Assembly: GCA_002428895.1 (NCBI GenBank)
Contig: DIYC01000035.1
Location: 2,606-15,630, forward strand
Direction: 5' to 3'
DNA length: 13,025 bases
DNA from: Burkholderiales bacterium UBA6064
GTDB lineage: Bacteria > Pseudomonadota > Gammaproteobacteria > Burkholderiales > Burkholderiaceae_B
Positions 1-8,295 of this stretch are shown here, piece after piece. Position 1 is the first letter of the stretch, and every line of letters starts with the position of its first letter. Below the pieces are notes generated by a model. That model had not been told where the DNA came from. It did not search any database and worked only from the letters and a program-made list of their open reading frames with translations. A program made the position numbers and the translations under genes.

Positions 1-1
1 A

Positions 2-44
2 ATTTGCAAGAAAACAGAACCATTTTACGCGTTTTCTTGCAAAT
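2..44. repeat. Perfect 14-bp inverted repeat with 15-nt loop
   Basis: The left arm ATTTGCAAGAAAAC (2-15) is the exact reverse complement of the right arm GTTTTCTTGCAAAT (31-44). The arms are separated by 15 bases. The arms are A/T-rich and no T-run directly follows on the plus strand. On the minus strand the hairpin runs into the window edge, so a T-run there cannot be seen. It could be a terminator for the minus-strand gene ending at 194, a mobile-element end, or an operator. Confidence 0.6.
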
Positions 45-193
45 GAATTATCTATTTTTGACCTCCAGAGTCAACACCAGCATGACTTAGACAAATATTT
101 CAGGAGTGAGAACCTAGAAAAACGCTAAACTATAAAGCTCCCATGGAGGTCTTGTCTGGTAAAAAGATGTCGCTTATTACGGAAATCGAGCGG

Positions 194-1378
194 TTACCAA
201 AGTACTGGAATTTCATCATCGCTCTGGAGTACTTTAAGGAATGTATCGATAAATGACATTGAATTAGCTCCACTTCGTTGCACATATTCCTCTGCCTTTT
301 TGAGCTCTTCTGGGTCGAACAGTCCAAAAGTATCAACTTCAAGACCATAAGCCTCTAACAATTCAGCTATTGCATCCTCACTGTCTGCACCCGATAAAAC
401 GATTAAAACAAGAAGATACTGCCTGATGCTCCCGCGTTGTGATGGAGACTCAAGCAACGGCATCTCTACACCCCCACCGCCCTCCACTGGGGCTGGGTTT
501 TCAACTGGAGTTGTTGGAGTCGGCGCTGGAGTTGGAGCCTCAACCGGAGGGGGTAATGTGATAGAACCACTATCCCCAGTATCTTTTTTAAAGTCGCTAG
601 GAACATCAAAAACAAGACCAAAAGACAATGTATCGTCTTTTTTACCCTCGTTAGAGACTAACCCAGACGTTTGACTCCCAAAACCAGCAGACACTGCCAA
701 ACCATCGTCACCAGAGCTACCGCCAGATCCACTTGTTGCTGTCGCCGAGTCGTCATGGATGGACACAGACATAGAATACTGATTTTGAGTGGCTTCAGTG
801 GTGTGTGAAACGTCTTGAGCGCTACCTTTACCCACATTCGTTGTTGAAACTTGGATACGCGGGTCGGTGGCATCAAAGGGTGCTGTTTCGAACTGAACGC
901 TCAAAGAAGATTCATCATTATCAATCCCATCAATCTGCACACTTTTACCTGAAGACTCTGAGCCCCAGGCGACTACAACACCAGCAAGATCACCTACTCC
1001 CTTTGCACCCTCTTCAAAAGCAAGCACACGACCACCTTGCGCTTCAATAGACGCAATAATTTCTTCTCGACTTGTTTTGCCATCGTTGTTGCTAAATGAA
1101 ATGGTGGTGATAACAGATTCACCCTCAGGGATATCACCAAATTGCAAACTGTTACCCTGAGAAGAATTGCCACCTTTGGTGTCGCCTCTAGGCTTCTCTG
1201 ATTTTTCAGACTTAACACTTAATTCACTGAGTTCAACTAAATCAGTTTTAGCCTCTTGATATTGCTGATCAACATTTTTTTCAGGTTGATTTTTAGATTT
1301 TTTATCTTTTTTATCTACTTTACTGCCCTCAGATTCAGGAAGAACGGATAATTCTGAGTTATTTTCAACTTTAGGCAT
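194..1378 (-). CDS. Acidic, proline-rich orphan protein (394 aa), effector-like
   Basis: I do not recognise this protein. It starts at ATG 1378 with a weak AAGG ribosome binding site about 9 bases upstream, and stops at TAA 194. Residues 1-75 are charged and low in complexity (KKDKKSK, SEKSEK, and ELSV occurring twice). Residues 80-260 look beta-rich, with many Gly, Ser, Asp and Thr. Residues 276-300 form a Pro/Thr/Ala hinge (EAPTPAPTPTT) followed by GGGG. Residues 315-394 look like a small helical domain ending in an acidic tail, DDEIPVLW. There is no signal peptide. The only hydrophobic run, YLLVLIVL (321-328), is too short to span a membrane. The layout of disordered start, hinge and compact C-terminal domain resembles secreted or surface-associated proteins, but no family is claimed. 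It lies downstream of fadA in the same direction with a 76-bp gap, so it may have its own promoter; I found no convincing one. Confidence 0.75.
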   Translation of the reverse strand: MPKVENNSELSVLPESEGSKVDKKDKKSKNQPEKNVDQQYQEAKTDLVELSELSVKSEKSEKPRGDTKGGNSSQGNSLQFGDIPEGESVITTISFSNNDGKTSREEIIASIEAQGGRVLAFEEGAKGVGDLAGVVVAWGSESSGKSVQIDGIDNDESSLSVQFETAPFDATDPRIQVSTTNVGKGSAQDVSHTTEATQNQYSMSVSIHDDSATATSGSGGSSGDDGLAVSAGFGSQTSGLVSNEGKKDDTLSFGLVFDVPSDFKKDTGDSGSITLPPPVEAPTPAPTPTTPVENPAPVEGGGGVEMPLLESPSQRGSIRQYLLVLIVLSGADSEDAIAELLEAYGLEVDTFGLFDPEELKKAEEYVQRSGANSMSFIDTFLKVLQSDDEIPVLW

Positions 1379-1454
1379 ACATTAAAACCTTATAAAGCAC
1401 TACACGTATTATGTAACGTTAAAAACATGAAAGTTCCCAAAAACTTATTTATAT

Positions 1455-2654
1455 TTAGAGTCGTTCAAACAAACCTGCCGCGCCCATACCCGTGCCCACA
1501 CACATGCTGACCATGCCATATTTCAACTGTTTACGGCACAAGCCATGTAAAACCGTTGTAGCACGTATGGCACCAGTTGCTCCTAATGGATGCCCCAATG
1601 CAATCGCACCTCCCAATGGATTAATTATTTCAGGGTTTAACTTTAAACAATCGATCACCGCAATAGCTTGCGCAGCAAATGCTTCATTCAATTCGATCCA
1701 ATCCAGGTTATGCAAAGCAATTCCAGTTTGTTGGCAAACGGCCGGAATCGCTTCAACTGGCCCTATCCCCATGAAATGGGGGGCAACTCCTCGCACAGCA
1801 CACCCATGCCACAACGCAATAGGTTGTAAATTAAATTGCCGAACTGCTTGCTCCGAAGCCAATAACAAAGCCGCTGCGCCATCTGACATTTGAGATGAAT
1901 TACCTGCGGTCACCGAACCCTGTGCGGCAAACACCGTAGGCAATTTGGACAAAGCCTCAAGACTTGTATCGGCTCTTGGTCCTTCATCTTGGGTGACCAT
2001 CAAGGTATGCTGATCAATCTGCTGTGTTTTCAAGTTAGGATAAGACTGCTCACAGTTAAATGGCACAATTTCATCTGCAAAGGCATTTGATTGTTGGGCT
2101 TTTACCGCTTTTAAGTGACTGTGCAAGGCAAATTCATCTTGAGCTTGTCGGCTCACTTGCCATTGATTGGCCACCTTTTCGGCTGTAAGCCCCATACCGT
2201 AAGCAATGCCACCATGCTGATTATTTGTAAAAATAAGAGGGTTAAGCGCGGGTTTATTGCCCATCATGGGCACCATACTCATGCTTTCGGCACCCGCAGC
2301 AATCATGACATCACCCTGCCCTGTGGCAATTTGATTGGCTGCAATTGAAATGGCACTGAGACCAGAGGCGCAAAAGCGATTCACTGTCATACCCCCCACC
2401 GAATTGGGAAGACCCGCTAAAAGTAACGCAATTCGCGCCATGTTCATGCCTTGCTCAGCTTCTGGGAATGCGCAACCTACAATCACATCATTAATTGCAG
2501 CTGGGTCTAAGGTTGGCGCTTTGGCCAAACAACTTTTTAATACATGGATGAGTAAATCATCGGGACGAACATCTTTGAACACGCCTCGGGGTGCTTTACC
2601 AACCGGCGTTCGCACTGCGGCAACCACATACACTTTTTTAAGCTCAGAAGACAT
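1455..2654 (-). CDS. fadA: Acetyl-CoA C-acyltransferase (3-ketoacyl-CoA thiolase)
   Basis: This is a thiolase that cleaves 3-ketoacyl-CoA with CoA to give acetyl-CoA and a shortened acyl-CoA, the last step of cytoplasmic beta-oxidation. Its 399 residues are typical for the family. All catalytic elements are present: the acyl-accepting C95 in NRFCASG, the NEAF motif at 323-326, H355 in GHPLGATGA, and the second cysteine C385 in CVGTGMG near the C-terminus. ATG 2654 is preferred over the in-frame TTG at 2657 because the AAGGAG site at 2661-2666 lies 6 bases from the ATG but only 3 from the TTG. That site overlaps the stop codon of the upstream gene, so the two are probably translationally coupled and their products form the usual multienzyme complex. 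A weak hairpin (1431-1446) follows downstream. A paralogous acetyl-CoA acetyltransferase (AtoB/PhaA type) is the alternative, but pairing with the fused dehydrogenase/hydratase favours FadA. Confidence 0.95.
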   Translation of the reverse strand: MSSELKKVYVVAAVRTPVGKAPRGVFKDVRPDDLLIHVLKSCLAKAPTLDPAAINDVIVGCAFPEAEQGMNMARIALLLAGLPNSVGGMTVNRFCASGLSAISIAANQIATGQGDVMIAAGAESMSMVPMMGNKPALNPLIFTNNQHGGIAYGMGLTAEKVANQWQVSRQAQDEFALHSHLKAVKAQQSNAFADEIVPFNCEQSYPNLKTQQIDQHTLMVTQDEGPRADTSLEALSKLPTVFAAQGSVTAGNSSQMSDGAAALLLASEQAVRQFNLQPIALWHGCAVRGVAPHFMGIGPVEAIPAVCQQTGIALHNLDWIELNEAFAAQAIAVIDCLKLNPEIINPLGGAIALGHPLGATGAIRATTVLHGLCRKQLKYGMVSMCVGTGMGAAGLFERL

Positions 2655-2664
2655 CAATAACTCC

Positions 2665-5067
2665 TTAATTTCGAACAGGCTGCCCTGTTTGTAACATGCC
2701 TTGAATACGGGCTTGAGTGTTCAAATTTCCAAGTAAACGCATAAACAACTGACGCTCTAAGTGTAAAAACCAAGACGCATCAACTTTCGAACCTGTTTCA
2801 ATCTGACCACCACACAATACTTCGGCAACTGCGCAGCCCAAGGTATAATCGTACTCAGAAATCAAACCCCCTTCACGCAAATTGATCAACTGCGCTTGTA
2901 ACGTAGCAATACCTGTTTTACCAGCCACCGCAACAGTAGGAACCCACGCAGAACGGTGACCCACCACAGCAAGTGACTCGGCATAGTTCAGCGCAACATA
3001 CAACAATTCGAAAGAGTTCATCACGATGGGGTCATGCGGCAACAAATACCCAAACTGCTTCGCTTCCCAAGCTGAACCAGAGACCTTGGCCATGGAAACA
3101 TTCAGCATGCCATGTTTTAAAAAAGCGAAGGGATCACTGATGTCCAGCTGATTCGCTTGCACGGCAGCACGCATGGCGATTTCTTTTAAGCCCCCACCAG
3201 CAGGAATCAAACCTACGCCAACCTCAACAAGACCCAAATACGACTCCCAAGTCGCAACTCGGCCTGAACAATGCATAGCCAACTCACACCCACCACCTAA
3301 CGCCATTCCAGAAATTGCCGCAACAGTTGGCACTTGGGCATTGCGAAGCGCCATTGAACAATTTTGAAACGCAGCAACCATTGGTTCAATTCGGCTTGCG
3401 CCCGCGTTTTGATATTCAGTCATCATTTCTTTTAAATCGGCGCCAACAGAAAATGGCTCATCGGGTGACCAGAGAACTAAAGCTGAATAATTATTTTCTG
3501 CCAAAGTAATTGCTCGGTGAATGCCCTCAATCACTTGCGAACTAATGACATGCATTTTAGTTTTCAGCGAGAGAATTAAAACTCGATCATTGTGCGTATG
3601 TGTCCAAATTCGAACAACCTCGTCCTCTTGCAGTGTTTTTCCTGCGGCGTGAGGCGTTACCGTAGATTCACCGAATAACGATTGCCGAAATAGTTGTCGC
3701 TCATACACAGAAAGCTTTTTAGGTAACACAAACTGATTTTGTTCTGGGCTAAATGCCCCACGCTGACAGTACACACCCTTTTCTTGTTCCACGATTCCGG
3801 TGAATACCCAATCGGGCAAAGGTTGTGTGCACAGTGCCAAACCATTTTGAATATCTGATTGAATACACTGTGCGATGTGTTGCCAACCCGCCGATTGCCA
3901 AATTTCAAATGGCCCTTGATCCCAACCAAAACCCCAACGAAGCGCTAAATCAATTTCTCGGGCTGAGGAAGCAATTGACTGTAAATGAATGGCCACATAG
4001 TGGAAAATATCCCTGAAAATAGCCCACAAAAATTGACCTTGAGGATGTTGAGATTGACGCAATTGCAACAAACGATCAGCTGGATTTTTTAGTTTTAAAA
4101 TTTCAAGTATGCGATGCTCTGCTTGCGCTGTAGCTGGCACGTAAACGCCTTGTTGCAGATCAAACCGAAAAATTTGGTTGCCTTGTTTTTTAAAAAAACC
4201 CGCTTTCGTTTTTTGCCCTAAATGACCCAGTTCAATCAACTTCGTTAAAACCTTAGGGAAATTGTAGAGCGCAGCAAACGGGTCAGAAGGCAGGCCATTT
4301 TGCATCGTAGCAATCACATGCTGCAAGGTGTCTAAACCCACCACGTCGGCCGTGCGAAATGTTGCCGATTTTGCTCGCCCCAATTTTGAACCGGTTAGTT
4401 CGTCAACTACTTCAAACGACAAGTTGAATTTTTCAGCTTCAACCATAACTGCCAACATACCTGCAACACCCACGCGGTTGGCTACAAAATTGGGAGTATC
4501 TTTCGCATACACAACCCCTTTACCCAGTACAGTGGTGATGAATTTTTCTAAATGATCCAACACATCTGGGCTAGTTGTTGCTGAGGGAATGATTTCACAC
4601 AAATGCATGTATCGGGGCGGATTAAAAAAATGAACACCACAAAATCTTGTTTTTAATTCTGGGTTAAGACCCTCAGATAGTTTTGAAATAGACAGTCCAG
4701 AGGTGTTGGTCGCAAAAATCGAATTTTTATCAATATAATGGCTTATTTTTTGATAGAGGTCGTGTTTCCAATCAAGGCGTTCAGCAATGGCCTCGATGAT
4801 CAAATCGCATTGGCTTATCAGGGCTAAGTCTTGTTCATAGTTGGCAGCTTGAATACACTCAGATAAATTTTTTCCTCCCAAAGGGGCTGGTTTAAGCTGT
4901 GTTAAACGCTGTATAGCTTGATGAACAATCGCATTTTTTGAAGACTTTGGACTGGGTAAATCAAACAAGATAACAGGCACGTTTGCATTGGCACAATGCG
5001 CTGCAATTTGAGCGCCCATCACCCCAGCACCTAAGACTGCAACTTTTCTGAATTTAAACTTTGACAC
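2665..5067 (-). CDS. fadN: Fused 3-hydroxyacyl-CoA dehydrogenase / enoyl-CoA hydratase (FadN type)
   Basis: This bifunctional beta-oxidation enzyme hydrates enoyl-CoA and oxidises the 3-hydroxyacyl-CoA product with NAD. The domain order is dehydrogenase first, hydratase second, as in Bacillus FadN and many proteobacterial homologues, and opposite to E. coli FadB. The NAD site is GAGVMG (13-18). The dehydrogenase catalytic His and Glu are H146 in HFFNP and E158. A DTPNFVANRV segment (190-199) opens the dehydrogenase C-terminal domain. The hydratase part spans about 485-690, with an oxyanion-hole segment SVGADLKEM and both catalytic glutamates, E595 in GGGCEL and E615 in LVEVG, so both activities look intact. 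Two GTG codons stand in tandem (5070 and 5067) with no ATG. The AAGGAGG site is 5 bases from the second and only 2 from the first, so I place the start at 5067 (800 aa). It is the first gene of an operon with fadA. No acyl-CoA dehydrogenase gene is next to it. Confidence 0.93.
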   Translation of the reverse strand: MSKFKFRKVAVLGAGVMGAQIAAHCANANVPVILFDLPSPKSSKNAIVHQAIQRLTQLKPAPLGGKNLSECIQAANYEQDLALISQCDLIIEAIAERLDWKHDLYQKISHYIDKNSIFATNTSGLSISKLSEGLNPELKTRFCGVHFFNPPRYMHLCEIIPSATTSPDVLDHLEKFITTVLGKGVVYAKDTPNFVANRVGVAGMLAVMVEAEKFNLSFEVVDELTGSKLGRAKSATFRTADVVGLDTLQHVIATMQNGLPSDPFAALYNFPKVLTKLIELGHLGQKTKAGFFKKQGNQIFRFDLQQGVYVPATAQAEHRILEILKLKNPADRLLQLRQSQHPQGQFLWAIFRDIFHYVAIHLQSIASSAREIDLALRWGFGWDQGPFEIWQSAGWQHIAQCIQSDIQNGLALCTQPLPDWVFTGIVEQEKGVYCQRGAFSPEQNQFVLPKKLSVYERQLFRQSLFGESTVTPHAAGKTLQEDEVVRIWTHTHNDRVLILSLKTKMHVISSQVIEGIHRAITLAENNYSALVLWSPDEPFSVGADLKEMMTEYQNAGASRIEPMVAAFQNCSMALRNAQVPTVAAISGMALGGGCELAMHCSGRVATWESYLGLVEVGVGLIPAGGGLKEIAMRAAVQANQLDISDPFAFLKHGMLNVSMAKVSGSAWEAKQFGYLLPHDPIVMNSFELLYVALNYAESLAVVGHRSAWVPTVAVAGKTGIATLQAQLINLREGGLISEYDYTLGCAVAEVLCGGQIETGSKVDASWFLHLERQLFMRLLGNLNTQARIQGMLQTGQPVRN

Positions 5068-5100
5068 CACTACCTCCTTTAAAAACGAATCATGATTTTA

Positions 5101-5130
5101 TTCAGGATACTCGCTGATACGCAGCCTGAA
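5101..5130. promoter_or_regulatory. Candidate operator in the divergent fadN / 5184 control region
   Basis: TTCAGG (5101-5106) and CCTGAA (5125-5130) form a 6-bp inverted repeat. Between them GATAC occurs twice, 10 bases (about one helical turn) apart. The right arm overlaps the candidate -35 box of the plus-strand gene, and the whole element lies about 35-60 bases upstream of the fadN start. A regulator bound here could affect both divergent genes. The repeat is short, so chance is a real possibility. Confidence 0.25.
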
Positions 5131-5154
5131 AAGCAATCAATAACAAAATAAAAT
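5126..5154 (+). promoter_or_regulatory. Candidate sigma-70 promoter for the 700-aa gene
   Basis: The -35 box CTGAAA (5126-5131, 4 of 6 consensus bases) and the -10 box TAAAAT (5149-5154, 5 of 6) are separated by an ideal 17-base spacer. Transcription would start near 5161, leaving a leader of about 23 bases that contains the GAGGA ribosome binding site. The surrounding A/T-rich sequence makes chance -10 matches likely. Confidence 0.4.
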
Positions 5155-5183
5155 TTTTAAAAATTTAAAAGACGAGGACTATT

Positions 5184-7286
5184 ATGTTATCTGCAAGGAA
5201 AATCCAATCTGAACAAAATCAACCTTATTTATATAAAGAAATTAAAATTATTACCGAATGCCAAAAAAAAATTCACGAAACAAAATTTCTTGGTCTTAAA
5301 GCAAGAGTCAATGGTTTAGCCACTGCAGTTGTAATATCTCGAGACAAGCTAAGCGCTGAAAGAGTCAACCCATTTAAAAAGGCTGCGCTTAAAATTAACT
5401 CTCTGCAAGATCAGATTACTTTTAAACTACACTCAGCATTACGGCACTTAGATCATTTAAATGACCGTGCATTCGCTAAACTAAACAACATCAATCAAAC
5501 TTCATCTGAATCCGTATTTAACCAAGTTAATTGCATCAATATCCATGCAGTTAATCAATTTAAGCAAATTCAAACGCAACTGACTTCTAAATTAAAAAGC
5601 GAATATTCTGAAATCTCTGAATTTTTAGACATAAAAAATACAGAGGATTTAGATAAGATTTTTTTATCTCTTCAAGTGTATGAAACAATTATTTTAGGTT
5701 CTCTGTTTTTTTGCTCAAACAATCAAACAAACGGAATACAAATTTTTCAAATTATTCAATTACTAAATGATCGTTATGCAAACAAAAAATTAACTGAAGA
5801 TGAGAAAGAAAACATTTTAGAAATGATTAAAGACTTTCAACGGGTAGGCGACAGATTAAATGAATCATCTCAGAATTTTAAAAATATAGCAATTCAAGGG
5901 ACGCCAATTACAAATTTAATTAATTCAGCCAACCAAAAATTTATACATCTATGTAAACAATTGGAAGCAGGTAATCTTGAACATGCAAACCTTTCTTTTC
6001 AAATTGCCATGCGGCACAATTTGAAAGAAACCATTGATCGTGCAGTTGCTGAGTCTCAACAAATTACCAAAGACTTAATTACACTAGAAAACTATGCTCA
6101 ACTGATTCTAAAAGGTTTAGACAAAAGTCGCAGCGAAAAAATTGCCCAAGAACTAACTGCAAAAATACAATCGACGCAAGAGGAAATAACCCCAAGCATT
6201 CAACATGAACAAGCACTGCGTGCTAAAAAAAAATCACCTTCGCTCAGCACCAAACGGATTAAACATTCAGCAAAAATTGAACCCTCTACTACAACAAAAC
6301 CTGTAACTTTGGCAAAATCTAAGCCCGCCAAAACGGAAAAAAACGATGTCGACTTGGTTGAAATCCGTTCTGGTTTACACAATAAAACTCAATGGCTTAA
6401 AAGTGATCTTCAACGAATTCAGAACAATACCCAATCCCCTGAGAAAAAAGAGTTGGCCTATAACCTTGAAACACCTTTAAATTTAATTGAAGAACGACTT
6501 GAAAACGATTACTGGCCCAAAAGCAACGATGACATCCACGCACGTAAACAACATATTGAACAAGAACTACTCGACCTTGAACAGCTACTTGAGCAAATAT
6601 CACTAGCGAAGTCTCGCCCTGCAACCCCAGAAACGAGTACGCATGAAACAACATCGTCAACCAACGATTTATTGTTGCAAAGTATTGAGAAAACACAACA
6701 AAGCACAGCAAAAAACGATTTAGTTGCTAAGCCTAAACCCATTGCATCAGCCCACTTAACAGCAAGTGTTGTTAACACAAATCGCCCAATCAATTCTCTC
6801 TCAAAAGAACCGATCTCCACAAGCATAAAACTTGACTCGAGCAGATCAACCTCATCAGCTCCAGTTTTTTTACACCCTTTTGAATTCGTGCTTCAAGACA
6901 CCACTGAACAACTTAATTTTCTTTTGCACCGGTTAAACAGCTTCAATATGCAGAAACATCAAACACAGGCCAACTTACTTCACTCTCAAGCCGCATTAAG
7001 CCCGATTTGGGCCAATATTTATCAATCTCAAGCCATTCTAAATTATTTACAAATGGCGATTATAGAATGCCCACATCAGTTGTTTATTGTGCCCTATCAA
7101 GAAACAATTGCACCTGCAAGTGAAATGCTGCGGTTAATTCAGTTACAAAAAAACCACCCTCATTTTAATATGACGAATGTTAAATATTTTTTAAATCACA
7201 TTCAAGCTTGGGTTTTGGGGTTTGAAGATAAATTTCAGCAACTTGATTATTTATTAAACTATGACCCCCGCTTAACCACCGGATAA
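5184..7286 (+). CDS. Large helical, coiled-coil-rich orphan protein (700 aa), effector-like
   Basis: I do not recognise this protein. It starts at ATG 5184, with GAGGA at 5174-5178 five bases upstream, and stops at TAA 7284. Residues 1-340 look almost entirely helical, with heptad-like hydrophobic spacing. Residues 341-385 are a basic, Ser/Thr/Pro-rich linker in which AKKK (347-350) is followed by TKRIK (356-360), resembling a bipartite nuclear localisation signal. Residues 390-475 are again helical, ending in a Glu/Leu-rich coiled-coil segment (ELLDLEQLLEQ, 461-471). Residues 478-560 are low in complexity, and 561-700 form a final mixed helical domain. There is no signal peptide or convincing membrane segment. 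The gene is A/T-rich and favours A/T-ending codons. It is the only plus-strand gene in the window, transcribed away from fadN and towards the DUF429 gene. A secreted effector of a host-associated bacterium or a cytoskeleton-like structural protein would both fit, but neither is shown. Confidence 0.8.
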   Translation: MLSARKIQSEQNQPYLYKEIKIITECQKKIHETKFLGLKARVNGLATAVVISRDKLSAERVNPFKKAALKINSLQDQITFKLHSALRHLDHLNDRAFAKLNNINQTSSESVFNQVNCINIHAVNQFKQIQTQLTSKLKSEYSEISEFLDIKNTEDLDKIFLSLQVYETIILGSLFFCSNNQTNGIQIFQIIQLLNDRYANKKLTEDEKENILEMIKDFQRVGDRLNESSQNFKNIAIQGTPITNLINSANQKFIHLCKQLEAGNLEHANLSFQIAMRHNLKETIDRAVAESQQITKDLITLENYAQLILKGLDKSRSEKIAQELTAKIQSTQEEITPSIQHEQALRAKKKSPSLSTKRIKHSAKIEPSTTTKPVTLAKSKPAKTEKNDVDLVEIRSGLHNKTQWLKSDLQRIQNNTQSPEKKELAYNLETPLNLIEERLENDYWPKSNDDIHARKQHIEQELLDLEQLLEQISLAKSRPATPETSTHETTSSTNDLLLQSIEKTQQSTAKNDLVAKPKPIASAHLTASVVNTNRPINSLSKEPISTSIKLDSSRSTSSAPVFLHPFEFVLQDTTEQLNFLLHRLNSFNMQKHQTQANLLHSQAALSPIWANIYQSQAILNYLQMAIIECPHQLFIVPYQETIAPASEMLRLIQLQKNHPHFNMTNVKYFLNHIQAWVLGFEDKFQQLDYLLNYDPRLTTG

Positions 7287-7314
7287 CAACTTTTTATTGT
7301 GCATGATGATTCGT

Positions 7315-8184
7315 TTAACTCGAAGCTGAAGCGGATGCGGGAACCCCCGTAATCCAGCCTTCCACAGGGTCAATGAGGCTAGGCAAGCCATAATTTTGAT
7401 CCTCATGCATAGAAGCCCATGCTGCCACCAATAAACATAGGGTTGCATCAAGTAAATCACCTTTTTGGTCAAGCAATAATTGAGCCCGTAAATACGTTGG
7501 GATTTTCATTTTCAACCCCAGCAGCATGCCTTCTTCGAGAGCACACAATAATTCTGATCGCGCCATTTTCCGATCTGCACTATCTTGGCTTGAATCGGTT
7601 TTGTAACTTTGCCGACCAATGATTCGTTTGACCAAATACCCAGGGTAAGCTTCGACGGCCACACGCTGGGGGTCGCCCGCATGCATCCCAGGCACAAACA
7701 CCCCTGCAGCCAATAAGCGAAAGGCGCCTTCCTTCAGCATCCAAGCAACAGGTGGATTGACCCATTTCATAGAGGGTGATGCGCCTGCTGGCTTATCACA
7801 GACTCGGTGTGCAAATTTTTGACCTGCAGGTCGGGCATCACACCAAGCCTTAAAAGTGGCCCGCAAAAACTCTTTGTCTTGTTGACAATAAAAATTGACC
7901 AAATCAGTCCAAGCTGAGAGTTTGTAATTATTCGATCCCGGCCAATTTAAACCATCGACCAGTTGACGAGACAAACCAAAGGGCATGTCGATAGCCATCA
8001 AGAAAGGAGTTGTTTGCTTTAAGAGGTTCTCAAACTGATCAAAACGGTTCAATTTTTCAATGTGTTGCAAACACAATTGACTATGATTTAACAACCCTGA
8101 GGCCACAGCAATTGGCTTTTTTCGGCTTGGGCTGCTTGAAAAATCAACACCAATTAACTGCTTTAAAGGTTTTGTTTCAAACAT
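7315..8184 (-). CDS. DUF429 family protein (predicted RNase H-like fold)
   Basis: The 289-residue protein matches the DUF429 family, whose members are predicted to adopt an RNase H-like fold and whose biochemical role is not established. Family features seen are GVDFSS (12-17) near the start, AIDMPFGLSR (64-73), the long conserved block around CDARPAG and CDKPAGA (115-135), VEAYPG (177-182), and the closing DLLDATLCLLVAAWA (243-257). The acidic residues D14, D66, E178 and D246 sit where an RNase H-like active site would be expected. The start at ATG 8184 is the only reasonable one, but no Shine-Dalgarno sequence precedes it, so the transcript may be poorly translated or nearly leaderless. It ends in a short Ala/Ser tail. 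It lies downstream of nudB in the same direction across a 111-bp gap, and its stop is 28 bp from the convergent 700-aa gene. Confidence 0.87.
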   Translation of the reverse strand: MFETKPLKQLIGVDFSSSPSRKKPIAVASGLLNHSQLCLQHIEKLNRFDQFENLLKQTTPFLMAIDMPFGLSRQLVDGLNWPGSNNYKLSAWTDLVNFYCQQDKEFLRATFKAWCDARPAGQKFAHRVCDKPAGASPSMKWVNPPVAWMLKEGAFRLLAAGVFVPGMHAGDPQRVAVEAYPGYLVKRIIGRQSYKTDSSQDSADRKMARSELLCALEEGMLLGLKMKIPTYLRAQLLLDQKGDLLDATLCLLVAAWASMHEDQNYGLPSLIDPVEGWITGVPASASASS

Positions 8185-8218
8185 TATCTAGATGGGTATC
8201 CATTTTAATCAGATCACT

Positions 8219-8247
8219 ATTTTAGCCCCCTAATTCGACTAATCCAA
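8219..8247 (-). promoter_or_regulatory. Weak candidate promoter for the DUF429 gene
   Basis: Read on the minus strand, TTGGAT (8247-8242, 3 of 6 consensus bases) and TAAAAT (8224-8219, 5 of 6) are 17 bases apart. Transcription would start near 8212 and leave a leader of about 28 bases. I saw no terminator after nudB in the same gap, so read-through from nudB is equally possible. Confidence 0.25.
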
Positions 8248-8295
8248 TTCAGTTTTGATTGACCAGCAAACTATTCAGCTAAATTAGATGCTGTA

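Noticed and set aside
1431..1446. AAGTT/AACTT hairpin after fadA as a terminator.
   Set aside because: A five-pair A/T-rich stem without an immediate T-run is too weak to annotate.
1492..1893. Long plus-strand reading frame antisense to fadA, and similar frames antisense to fadN and aspS.
   Set aside because: They lie opposite strongly conserved coding sequence, lack family features and are explained by codon bias of the real gene.
7287..7314. Possible bidirectional terminator between the convergent 700-aa and DUF429 genes.
   Set aside because: The 28-bp gap has one T-run but no stem longer than four base pairs.
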